DNA of 64,000 bases from Rotaria sp. Silwood1. Lineage: Eukaryota; Rotifera; Eurotatoria; Philodinida; Philodinidae. This document shows positions 26,501 to 36,899 of the stretch, in pieces. A model generated the notes under the pieces. It worked only from the letters and a program-made list of their open reading frames with translations, searched no databases and had not been told where the DNA came from. Location of the stretch: NCBI GenBank assembly GCA_905250075.1, contig CAJNOP010000033.1, positions 1,426,613 to 1,490,612 on the forward strand, in the 5' to 3' direction. Position 1 is the first letter of the stretch. Each line of letters begins with the position of its first letter. Position numbers and translations under genes: made by a program.

Positions 26501-29500
26501 TACAGTCAATAATCATATTCGAAAACAGCAATCTACTAGTAAACTTATCAATACATGTCTTTCGACAGCTGCTCAATATCTTAATCGAACTAAAAGTTTT
26601 CATGTACCATCAAATTCAACAATTATAAATAACAAAAATTCTCATCAACAAGATTGTTTAATAAATAATCTTGATTTAGCACGATCTGTACCTTCAAATA
26701 TCAATAATCTTAATCAACCATTAACTATTCATAGTCTTCCAATAACACCAATAATGCATCATGAACATCGATTTCAACCAATTTCATCTGAAATAAATAT
26801 AAATGAAAATAATAAAACGCAAGGTATTGTATATACTTTACGTCGTTCATTAAAAAAAAATAAAGAACGATTTTATAATAAACGATCAACAACAATGAAA
26901 TCATGTAATTCGTTAATTAATTATGAACAATCAATAAATATTCAACCAGAAATATCAATGACACCAATATTATCTTTTCGTCATCAATATTTAGAAAATA
27001 ATACTGATTCATGTTCAACAATAACAATGAAAAATGATAGTTCGACAGTTTTAACTGATGATATTAATAATGATGATGAATCGGAAAATAATGATCAAAT
27101 ATGTAAGAAATTTATATTCGATTTACAAAAAAATAAATAAACAAACAACGAAGAATTTTATTTTTATCAATCTAATAAAGTATCTCAGAGGAATCAATTA
27201 ATCGCCATCATTATCTCAATTTATTTTATTATATAAGATTCTAGAAGTAATAATTGATATTAGACAAATACTCAGAAGATAAATTCATTCGTGTGTAATT
27301 ATCAAAACCATATCAATATCACTTAATACTTTCCATATAAATTTTTTTTTGTCTTTTTTTAAAGAATTATTAGAAAAGGTCAAAAAACATAAACAAATAA
27401 AGATCCTATTCTATCCTTATTTGTTTATTATTGATCTCATAGATAACAGAAATATCTTGTATTGAGAAACAAAGAAAAGAATAACTAGATTTTCCTTGTA
27501 AATGGCAGTTCGATTGACAATAGGCATATTTTCTGCTAATGTAAAAAGCAATGAGGTTAACTTTTCTAAGTGCGCATCAATGATAACGGTCATTCTATTA
27601 TAACAGATTCGATTACTTCTCCATTTACTACTATTATCATTATTTTTTTCTTTTTCTTTCTATTACATTTAAAAAAAAAAAGAACAAATTGAATCTCATG
27701 TCTGTTTATTTTGTTTTTACTTCATGTGAATTGAGAAAAAAAGAACGAATAGTTATGTCGACAGCTTTATCGTGCATGTATTTTGATAAATCAAAATGTA
27801 TGTAACATTATATTATATTTTGTTTAATATATCAATTTTTTAATTGTAGCTCCACTTCAACCATTAGGTTTGAATGGACGAAATCGAATACCTACTAAAA
27901 GTCCTATATCTCCATCATCATCATCATCACCCATTGTTCAACATCAACAACAAACAGTTAATTTACTTCCAGCATCATCATTACAATCAATTCCACCACC
28001 AATAACAAACGTTACAAATTCCACTTCAATAGAAAATGTTCAACAACAACAACAAATAACAAATGCTGATTATGATGAAAAAGAACGATTAAAAAATGAT
28101 TTAATACAATTAAAAAATGAATTACAAAAGTCCAAAGAAACAATTGCACGTTTACAAAAAAGTGAAGAACAAATGCGTGAAAGGTAAAGTTAATTCTATA
28201 CATTTAACGAATAAGTGTTGCATAAGTATAGAATTCTTGTTTATTATTCTTATCTAAATAACGAAAAAATATAGCATATATAATAAGCATAAGTAAAATA
28301 AAATAATTTCCAATGAATGTCAGTAATACAAAATAATAAACAACTCTTTGACATTGTATATCATGTAAATTATCAATAAAACGACGAGTTTCAACCGATA
28401 GACTAATTAACCAATATATACAAACACATATCATGCATACAAAATAAAAATTCGATAATATTAAATAAATATTAGCATGATTTTTTTTTAATTCTGTCAG
28501 TATAAAATAAAATAATGTGCTAACAAAACCAATTAGACCTGATGATTCAATAAAACGTAAGGCATATGCATAAGAATCACATGGATAATATACATAAATA
28601 AATAAACTTAGTATTATTTCTATTATTGAAAATATACATATGATTGATATAATTACTTGATGACTATTAAAAGACATCTAAAATAGATAAAAAGAATATT
28701 TCCTAAAAATTCATCAAGGTCAAAAATTTTGACCTTTGCTATAAGTATATAGAACAATAAAGGAATTGTGTATTGAAATACAAATGCTGATGATTAGTAC
28801 AAGGATAATTGAATCATTATCACTCGTAATCAATGACATATAGGAGGTATTGTAATCTATCAATCTTATATTATTCTCAAGAAAATATTTGAGCCGTTTC
28901 TGCAATCGCCAGAGAATAAGGTCAAGGAAATAAAAGGAAACTTTTTTATCCTTTGCGTATTAAAGCTTTGATGATAAGCAAAAACTTCAGCTGGGACTGT
29001 TACAATGTATTTAACTCATAAAACTAATCAAGCTTCTCGAAACAGACACAGAACTGAAGTCTGTCGCTTTGGTTCCAGGGCATACTCTAGAAGTAACAAT
29101 CAATTATGAATTAATTCTTATAAGATCATGATAAAAGCTGTCAGTAGCATACATTGTTAGTAGAATAGAAATAATCGATAAAAAGAAACCAACATCTCTG
29201 AAACGACTTAAAGCTTCAGACCAAAACAATTTCTTTGAAATTAGAAGTACGGTTTGGATTCAAAAAAATTTTAGTCATCGAACTCTACACATAACAAGTC
29301 TAAAATAACTATCTGATATGCTGAAGTTCTAAACTAATGTTCTTGACTGAAGAATCTCTGTTTACATTATTGTTTTCTTTAAATTTAGATTAGCAGAACA
29401 AGCCCAACGACAATTAGAAAAAGGTGGTAAATTTGAAGATCTAAATCAAGTATCTCGTCCAACTGAATTAATTCGTTCATATAGCTCACTTTATTCTCAA

Positions 29501-30259
29501 GCTCGTATTGATGCACTTGATGCATTAGATAATATACGTGAAATGTCTGATGCAGATGATCTTAAATCAAAATTATTATTTTCCGTTGTTGTCGTATGTA
29601 TAAAATTCTATTTAATAATTGAATAGAAAAAAGAAAAAGAAAATTTTTATTTTTTTTAAAGCTTGCTTTTCGTCATGCACAAAATCAAGCAAAAGATATA
29701 CGAAATAAAATTAAACAAATTCTACAATTAAGTAACGATAAAAGTTCAATTGTACTTGAAGAAACAATTGAAAAATATTTAAGAACTACAATACAAAAAT
29801 ATGATGTCGGAAAAATAACTTTTGTAAGAATATTTTCGTTTTTAAATTTTTCTATTGATTTTTTGTTTTTGTTTTTAAGGAAGTCGAAAATCAGTTATGG
29901 ACTACTTTATATGATTATCCAAAATTAAAGTCTTGTAATGAACTACTCAAATATATTTATTCAGCATGTCGAACTGCGTACGAATAAATATCGAAAATAT
30001 CATTTGATCTAAAGCTTTTTTTTTTGTTTATAGATGGGGTCTTGTTAATCAAACACCTCCGTATTATATTGAATTTCAAATAACAAAATATGATAAACAA
30101 ATTCATGAACGTTTTCATACATCGGATAATGAAAGTGAAACAATTGTTGAATATATATGGCCATGTTTAATTGATGGACGTGATCGAACATGCGTAGCAA
30201 AAGGTGTTGTTATAACTGATGAACAATATTTATTAATACCAAAAAATCAATTATCCTAG
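23539..30259 (+). CDS. SPATA18: Mitochondria-eating protein (MIEAP/SPATA18) C-terminal domain protein
   Basis: Exons 23539-23656, 24606-24659, 27850-28183, 29389-29593, 29662-29823, 29880-29977 and 30034-30259 join in frame into 398 aa. Order of parts: an Asn-rich N-terminus; a Ser/Pro/Gln-rich linker in exon 3; a coiled coil ending exon 3 (ERLKNDLIQLKNELQKSKET); then the MIEAP C-terminal domain over the last about 200 residues. Family hallmarks seen are RHAQNQAKDIRNKIKQIL, LWTTLYDYPKLKSCNELLKY, ACRTAWGLVNQTPPYYIEF and the ending GRDRTCVAKGVVITDEQYL. In vertebrates MIEAP binds cardiolipin and drives vacuole-like degradation of damaged mitochondria. The long N-terminal helical region of the human protein (538 aa) is absent or replaced. 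The introns hold two other candidate genes, and a second first exon exists at 24334. A polyA signal follows at about 30268. Confidence 0.85.
24334..24481 (+). other. Alternative first coding exon of the MIEAP-like gene
   Basis: An ATG at 24334 opens 49 codons (MSQSSNDDQLTLYFTSLSRS..., Ser-rich) ending at a good donor, TTTTG|GTGAGT. The donor is phase 1, the same as the exon at 23539-23656, so either exon can join 24606 without a frame change. This route predicts a 408-aa isoform with a different N-terminus. About 680 nt separate the two exons, enough for a separate promoter. Transcript data are needed to confirm it. Confidence 0.6.
24913..24980 (+). other. Possible cassette or terminal exon of the MIEAP-like gene
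   Basis: A strong acceptor (TTTTTTACAG) at 24912 opens a frame continuing in phase from the exon ending at 24659, with protein-like sequence DVKKSLDVIKSVQKRCVYFS. It can end in two ways. TAG at 24978-24980 would give a short protein lacking the MIEAP domain. A weak donor after 24957 would make a 45-nt in-frame cassette that joins 27850. Neither is proven. Confidence 0.4.
25908..25926. repeat. (TA)n microsatellite
   Basis: A pure TA run of nine units within the large intron of the MIEAP-like gene. Confidence 0.9.
26451..27140 (+). CDS. Asn/Ser-rich hypothetical protein inside a MIEAP-gene intron
   Basis: A single open frame of 229 codons lies in the 3.2-kb intron between 24659 and 27850, on the same strand. 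In DNA this AT-rich such a length is unlikely by chance, and its codon choice resembles neighbouring exons (AAT, TCA, ATT, CAA). The product is polar and repetitive, with many Asn, Ser, Gln and His, a basic patch (LRRSLKKNKERFYNKRST) and an acidic end. No known domain, signal peptide or membrane helix is visible. The frame also stays open upstream of the ATG past an acceptor-like TTTTAAG at 26425. It may therefore be an alternative terminal exon and not a separate nested gene. It ends in TAA at 27138-27140, close to AATAAA. Confidence 0.55.
   Translation: MSDAVNFHFIYTQHSPHTVNNHIRKQQSTSKLINTCLSTAAQYLNRTKSFHVPSNSTIINNKNSHQQDCLINNLDLARSVPSNINNLNQPLTIHSLPITPIMHHEHRFQPISSEININENNKTQGIVYTLRRSLKKNKERFYNKRSTTMKSCNSLINYEQSINIQPEISMTPILSFRHQYLENNTDSCSTITMKNDSSTVLTDDINNDDESENNDQICKKFIFDLQKNK
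28204..28677 (-). CDS. Four-helix membrane protein nested antisense in a MIEAP-gene intron
   Basis: An intronless minus-strand frame of 157 aa lies wholly within the intron 28184-29388 of the plus-strand MIEAP-like gene. Four hydrophobic segments are evident at about residues 7-31, 45-66, 72-96 and 110-138. The loops contain Cys, and the short C-terminal tail is polar (FRYLDKNNKQEFY). The layout resembles small tetraspan or MARVEL-like proteins, but I see no diagnostic motif such as the CCG of tetraspanins. The stop lies only about 20 nt from the plus-strand donor. The even spacing of its membrane helices supports a real gene over a chance frame. Confidence 0.65.
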   Translation of the reverse strand: MSFNSHQVIISIICIFSIIEIILSLFIYVYYPCDSYAYALRFIESSGLIGFVSTLFYFILTELKKNHANIYLILSNFYFVCMICVCIYWLISLSVETRRFIDNLHDIQCQRVVYYFVLLTFIGNYFILLMLIIYAIFFRYLDKNNKQEFYTYATLIR

Positions 30260-32979
30260 CATTTGTGTTGAAAATAAAAAAAAAATAACAACAAATATTT
30301 CTTAATTGTTCTAGTCAGTCAGTTGGTTATCGTCGAGTCAGACGACATTCCAAACCAACAGACAGACTACTTTGTATATGATAAAACATTATTTCTTTTA
30401 ATTTTTATTGTTTGATTTCATATATGTGTGTGTCTTTGTACTGATAATATATTTAGAAATACTAAAGCTTTTTTTTTCCTACTGTTATTCATCAGAAATA
30501 GAAGTTATTGTAAGATTTGAGATGTAAATTATGTTTCATTCATATCAGTGTTATAATATTGGCCTCGAAAACTTTTCAAGTGAGTAATTTTTCTAATAAG
30601 ATTTCTTCTCGACCTCCAAAATCTACTTTCGATACAATACATGGAAGCTTTCTAACAGAGTTGGAATGGGTCTGTCGATAGGCTTGTCACGACAAGTGGT
30701 TTTTATTAATTTTTAAGCTTTTAATATCTCATAGAAGATGTGTAATGAAGCTTTCTTGAAATTTGAATATGTCAAATGTCACTTTCTACAGATGACATGG
30801 TGCGATAACTTATCAGTTCAGTGTCAGTATGATTTTCAGACTAGGATCCTGCAACTGAGTCCGTTTGGATTTTGCCTATAATTTTATTCTTGAATAGAAG
30901 CGAAAAATGATATTATTTTACTAAGAAAATTCGTTTTAAATGAAAGTTTTTCTACATATGATGAGGAAATATGTAACGAAGTAATTAAATATATGGAAAG
31001 GAAAATAAATTATCAAACATGGTAACCACGTACTCTCGTGATAGAAAAAACATTCAATGTATGTATTCACAATTATGACATTTGACATCAACACTACGTT
31101 TCATTTCAAGTAAACGTAGATTTATGGAAATTGATTGGATTATAGAAGCAGAAAGACACTAAGTAAATTCTGAATCACTTGCTTAACTTTCTATGAAATT
31201 TTGTTCATCTCTCTAAACCTTATTGTCCTTGAATTTTCTAGAAATTAAGGTCAGAAATGAATCCTCAGCTCTTACAAAGATTTTTTTCCCTAGACATCAA
31301 GATGTAAAACTAAAGATTATTTTATTTGAAAGATACCTGTTTGCTTCTTCAGATAAGAAGAGAGAATTTCTTTAGTTGTTGCTCTCTGTAAGTTTCGATG
31401 ATATTGAAATCTGTAAAATCTTGAAAAAATATCAGAAGTTTTGTATAGAACTACAGTATATTCAAAAAATTCCTTCATGTCATCCAAAGGAGTATCAGTC
31501 CGTCTTCATCAGCAAAAAAAAGAAACTGCAGCTTTGTATAATGAACTAGATTTGAAAAAAAGAATTGTTCAGAGTTTGATCATCAGCACGAAAACATAGA
31601 AGAAATATTTTCTTTCAATACTATTTTTAAATGAAGCTAAAATTACAAACAGTATATACCAATCGTAAATGCTCATTATAGCGTATCGATCAAACTATGC
31701 TTGTCGCTATCTAACCAATAATAGATGGCGTCAATTATTATGATTACTATGATATGTACATAATGATTGTGCAATGTAAAAAAAAAAAAAGTAATTGCGT
31801 CAGTCAGTTCTAGAATTTAAGAAAAACTGGTCAGAAATTTTCAAAATCCAATAATAAATCTACATATTTGTAAATTAGGACCTTTGGCGACATGCTCATA
31901 TAATAATCTGAAAAATCATTTTCATGACGAAAATCGATTTTTTTTTGAATGGAGGAAGAGAAGAGACCTTCAATGAAGGCTACAAAACACTGATATATTA
32001 TTGATTCAAAAACTTAGGTTTTTTTACCTTAAGAAAATAATCATAATTTCTTATTCAGTTTTCGTATCATTAATATAAATCATTTTTATTAGCTAAATAA
32101 AATTCATTTTAAAATGAAAATAATTTTCCATTAGCTTTTGAAGAATTATATATAGTACCTTGTATTGTCGTTGTTACCAATAAGATTTGTGAAGTATTAT
32201 TTATATATAAAACAACTTGATGATAGATTAAATGCGCACATCGATTGGATTACGCTCATTGATAATTTAAGTGAAGCGTGAAAACAAATATAAAACAAGG
32301 TTCGATTTCTATATATCCGAACGACTTTTTTATATGGTTGTACATCAACTGACTCAATTACAGTAGCATAGATTTCCGTGTCACTTTTACCTTTCGATAG
32401 ATGGCTCTATTATTTGTTCGCCAGTTCGATAATCATAATTGCATAATAATAATTCAAATCTTTAAATTACAACATAAATATTCTATTCGGAAAAAATTGA
32501 AGATATAGATTAAGTCGATCGACAGTAGATAACAATGAGATCAATGTTTACCATTTGAAACAAATCGTCTATTGGAATACTCATCAGTCATCATACAAAT
32601 ATTCTTTTATTAGTGTTTTATTAAAAGATAACGATAAACTTCATGAATCATTGAATTATATGCAATCTTTTAAAGTTTTTAGATACTTTAAAAATTTAAA
32701 AATCCATTAACCAATTGTTTTATATTGCGATAGTTCCATCAATACTCATCCTACAAAGAAACAAAACATTATTTTTTTTTTACATCTTCTTCTAATACCA
32801 ATAAGCTCTTTAGTTGAAAACAGTAAACTTGTGAATTCTACAGCTAACAAATTCAGATTTCATTAAGTTATATAATCTATATTCAATACGAAAATCTTAT
32901 CTTTCACAAAACTCTTAATAGAAAGTTTCGCAATAGTTAAGTTAACTATCTGTAATGTTCGGTTTTTCCTCGTTATCAC
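30260..32979. other. Intergenic region, no gene recognised
   Basis: Neither strand shows usable exons in these 2.7 kb. The left edge holds the 3' UTR of the MIEAP-like gene. The right edge runs into the decayed ADP-ribosyltransferase copy, whose 5' part may be lost or unrecognisable here. Confidence 0.55.
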
Positions 32980-35170
32980 CATCATTAACCAGACGGCAAT
33001 ATTTAAAAAGATCAGTCAATAAAAGAACTTTGTTTCTAATGACGAACATTAAGGTTTGTTTATTCTTGATGTCAATCCTCGTGGCATAATAAGAAAACCA
33101 TTTGGTGACATTAGTAGATTCAATAGTTTTATTGACGTAACAGAAATATAGTTTATGATTGAATGTATCGAGTGTCCCAGACATAATCTATGAGGAAAAA
33201 GCTTCAGTCGTTTCGTTGAAATACAGTGGAGATATTTCTTTTTTTTTTCGTAAATTTATGTCTGAAACACTCAGTATGTTTTGTTCAAACCAATTTTCAC
33301 GAAGATGCAAAGATATTGATGATTCGAATAAAGTTTGGTTGTAATAATGAAAACGATCTTCAAGCTTTTAATCATGTATTGCAGGAAATGAGTAAATTCG
33401 TTCCAGCTAAAATAATTCATCATCATGCGCTTGATGAAGCTTCATAATATGATTCGTCGCGTCTGATTTATATTGTTCATTGAATAAAGTGAATAAAGAA
33501 AAAACAACTATGGTTCCAATTAGTTTGAAATAGCATTAAAAATTATTACAAGTACTTATACGAATAGATGCATCATATATTATTAGTCTTGCAAATTTAT
33601 ACGATTCTATGGATGAAGCTTATTTGAGTAATGAAAATATTCGTAAATCATTGAAATGTTATGAGAAAGCTATTAAATAATATTAAACAGCACATGTTGA
33701 AAATCATCATCGTATAACTAATTTCTTTAGCAATATTGCTTATATTTATAAAAGAAAGAACAAATGTTCTTAAGCATTAGATTTCTATGAAAAAGTATTG
33801 ATAAAAGATGATAAAAATTTATTTTGCAATGAAACATGAAAAACTTTCTCCAAAACACAATTCAATCACTAATATCACAAAAATATTTGTCTTATATATG
33901 AAATGCAAAGTGATTTTCAACAAACTTAAACATAACATATCATGCAGAAATAATGGGACTGATGTCGAACCCTGTTTGTCTTCGAAAGAATGATGCTCAA
34001 AGAAAACTTTATGTATCAAAAGATAGAGAACTTTCAAATCTTATATTACTTATTTTTATCACACTTTCATAAATCAACCGTTGCAACCGATGAAAAAAAA
34101 AACACCCCTGAAATGCAGCTACACTTTCTATATAATGTGACACAACGATGCAAAATATCTACTACTATATCTCTTTAGTAGATACTTGTTGAAGTACTGT
34201 TTTTATCAATTGATAGAACATTTTCTCTTATTTCGAACTGTATATAACTTAGTTTTGTTTCAATGAATTTTTCATCCTCTACAATGACTTCACAATCAGC
34301 AAGAATCATTTCAACAAATAGCTTCTCGCATTTTTTGGCTCGGTTTATTGAGCTCTATTATCCATGTTTGTAACATTTTCTGACAATAACTGCAGTTCAA
34401 TTTCGTAAGTTACGACTGATTTGCTGATTGATTGATGTTGACACATTTAGCAAATTTACCCTGACTGAAACCACAACGATTCTTAACAGATTTCATGAGT
34501 TGATTTAACATTTGATTAGACAATTCTATTGGACGAACATTTCTTGATAAAAAATTTAGTTCGTTCATATTTCAAATACTTTTTGATATGTTATAAATCG
34601 TTTTCATGGAATGTTTTGCTTTATAAAATAACTATCTGTCATAAAACTATTGTTTCAACAGGTGTTTACTAAAGAGATATAAAAATTAATAGTGTATTGT
34701 AATTCTACATTATATGAAAAGTGCAGACACATTTTCAGAGTGCGGGCATTATCGATTGCGACAGTTGATTCATGAACGTAATGCTAAAAGTAAGTCATAT
34801 AAGATTTGAAAGAGAAAAAAATTCTCTATCATCTAGTAAATAGATTTTTCTTTCAACACCTTTCGATCGAAGAGGAATAGAGTCAGAAATTCGTCTCATT
34901 ACTATTGTATCAGATGTTATTATAAAGAAACAGCCACCATCTATTATTTTATATTACTATCTCAACATCCAGATGTGATACAAATTGACAATGATATTTA
35001 AAATGTTCTAAGGAAACTAATGTAATATATGTATTTGTATTTTGTTACTTTTTTCACGAAGGAAAGAAATGTTAATTGAATTAAAATAGATGATAAATGT
35101 CTAGAAAACTCTAGATTTTGATTTTGTCATATGAAATGCATCGAGCTCTTTTTTTAGTTCTAGAACTAAA
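32980..35170 (+). pseudogene. Decayed copy of the TPR-ADP-ribosyltransferase gene
   Basis: Segments align in order with the intact gene at 36900-38957 and its 3' flank: 33025-33165 with the end of the ART domain; 33350-33450 with the first TPRs; 33590-33810 and 33830-33930 with middle and late TPRs; 34915-35010 with the C-terminus; 35090-35165 with non-coding flank at about 39020-39095. Breaks are plain. TAG at 33149-33151 replaces a Leu codon, and TAA at 33678-33680 replaces a Gln codon (CAA). The catalytic ExE motif has lost its first Glu (Val codon). A 1-kb stretch of unrelated DNA at 33931-34914 includes a mariner-type remnant. The 5' half, with the catalytic Arg and Ser motifs, is not recognisable. 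Because the shared sequence extends past the stop codon, this is a genomic duplicate and not a retrocopy. Confidence 0.85.
34166..34681 (-). mobile_element. Tc1/mariner-type transposon remnant with terminal inverted repeats
   Basis: The ends 34166-34193 and 34654-34681 are inverted repeats of 28 nt with about 25 matches, starting TATATCTCTTTAGTA, with TA at the outer edge as expected for Tc1/mariner insertion. Read on the minus strand, the 516-bp interior holds broken transposase pieces. One is an N-terminal helix-turn-helix stretch (SVKNRCGFSQGKFAKCVNIN). The other is VIVEDEKF, matching the region of the first catalytic Asp. The order of pieces and the small size indicate large internal deletions. 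It lies inside the decayed ADP-ribosyltransferase copy. Confidence 0.8.
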
Positions 35171-36899
35171 GGCTTTTTCAAGTGTCTAAAATGAAGATTA
35201 TTTCCAAATGTCTAAGATAGAATAACGTTGTTAATACATAGAATGATGAATTAGACTTTCCTTTATTATCCAATTTTACTATTACATATATTGCCACTTT
35301 CCATCGTGAAGATATCTTGGTTTTTGTCTGTGGTATTTTGCTCATTTAAGGAATGTTGTAAAACTCCTTAAATTATAGAAATCTGAGAAATTGAGAAATA
35401 TCGTTTTCTTTGTGAATAGTGTCATCATTCGATAAAGGAGACTCCAGTATGAAATATATTATGAAGACCTTCCTCAAATCTCTGTTTTTTTGGTATTGAA
35501 AAATCATAAGAAATTCAAAATAATTTATTTATTGATACAAGTTTTTTGACAAAAATAGAAGGACTCAGTATATGTCACCATTCTAGTTAATCAAAATCAA
35601 ATATAGATGAAACAAGAAATCTTCAACGTATGAATCATGATTAGTTATCTTTTCTTCGGAATCTTTTGTGAAGATTCTTAGTACTTTGGCTGGAAGTAAA
35701 AATATTGAAGATAAAACACACGGAAGTAAAAATGGTAGAAACTTAGGTGATGACTGCTAAATATTTTCTCGCTTAGAATATTAAAAACCCATCAGTAAAT
35801 TTGAATTAAATGTTCACTATTAAAAAAGAGAGAATGAAAAACAAAAGCAATAATGTTTTCTTTTATCGTGGTTTATCAACATTAAAGAATGTTCTTATTG
35901 GATAATCATAATATCGATTTATCACAATTAAAGACACACCATTGAAAGCTCAGACACTGGAATAAAATAATAATTATATCGATTAGTGAGGAAAACATCC
36001 TTATCTCGAGTCTCACACCCATTTCAACTTGGACATTTTTTTTCTTCCAAGCAAAGTCCAAATCAACCCTTTTTTAATATTGTTCGAATTGAGTAAATAA
36101 AATAAAACGATTCTATGTCAGCTATTAGTCGACTATTCATTATAGAAACGAAAACAGAAGTTCGGCAAAGAACTCTTTTGTTTCGATATGTATACGGCCG
36201 ACATCGAACATGTCTTCGAATAAATGATAATTGTAGTTTGAAAATATTATAGTATGAATTACTCTTTGAAAGAAAAAATTCATCAAGAAAAATATTTTTT
36301 ACATAAATGATACACACCATAAGTACTTTTTGAACTCAAAATGTGTAAAATATTGCGCATTAAATTATACACTGACAGTACCGAGAGCATTTACTTGGAA
36401 TAGATTTATTGATTTGAAAAACTGTATCTTTGAAAATGTTGCATGAACATTATTCATCAATGCTTTAAGGGATTTAATAGTCAAAAATTGTGAAGTTGTA
36501 GGACTATTCGTGGATTGACATGTAGTATTTTTACTTATTGTTGCTTTAAAACAGAGTAAATATGACATTTTTACGAGCATCAACTTAAAAAAAGTGTTTT
36601 TTTTTCGAGCGAAATAATTGTTTTGTCTCGAATGCTTTCAGAGCGAGAGACAGCAAAGGAGTAGTCATAAGCATGTTACAAAAAAAAAAAGGGAAGTGTG
36701 CTTTGCTCGTTCTTATTACTTACTATTGTCATAAGCAACGAACTAACAGTATTCATCCACTTAACCAAAACTGAAAAGAAAAAGAAAATGTCTTGCACAA
36801 TTCTTTATTTTTGACAAAAAAAAACTTATGACGACAATCATGCAGAGAAATGAGTACGATTATTTAATTGTTAGTTTTCAAAGGTCAAAATAGTCATTC
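35171..36899. other. Intergenic region upstream of the TPR-ART gene
   Basis: No gene is recognised. Short minus-strand frames at 36063-36320 and 36365-36583 do not look like protein. The last 300 bases are A/T-tract-rich and presumably contain the promoter of the gene at 36900. Confidence 0.55.

Noticed and set aside
28012-28203. 63-codon minus-strand frame
   Set aside because: Antisense of the CAA/TCA-rich MIEAP exon 27850-28183.
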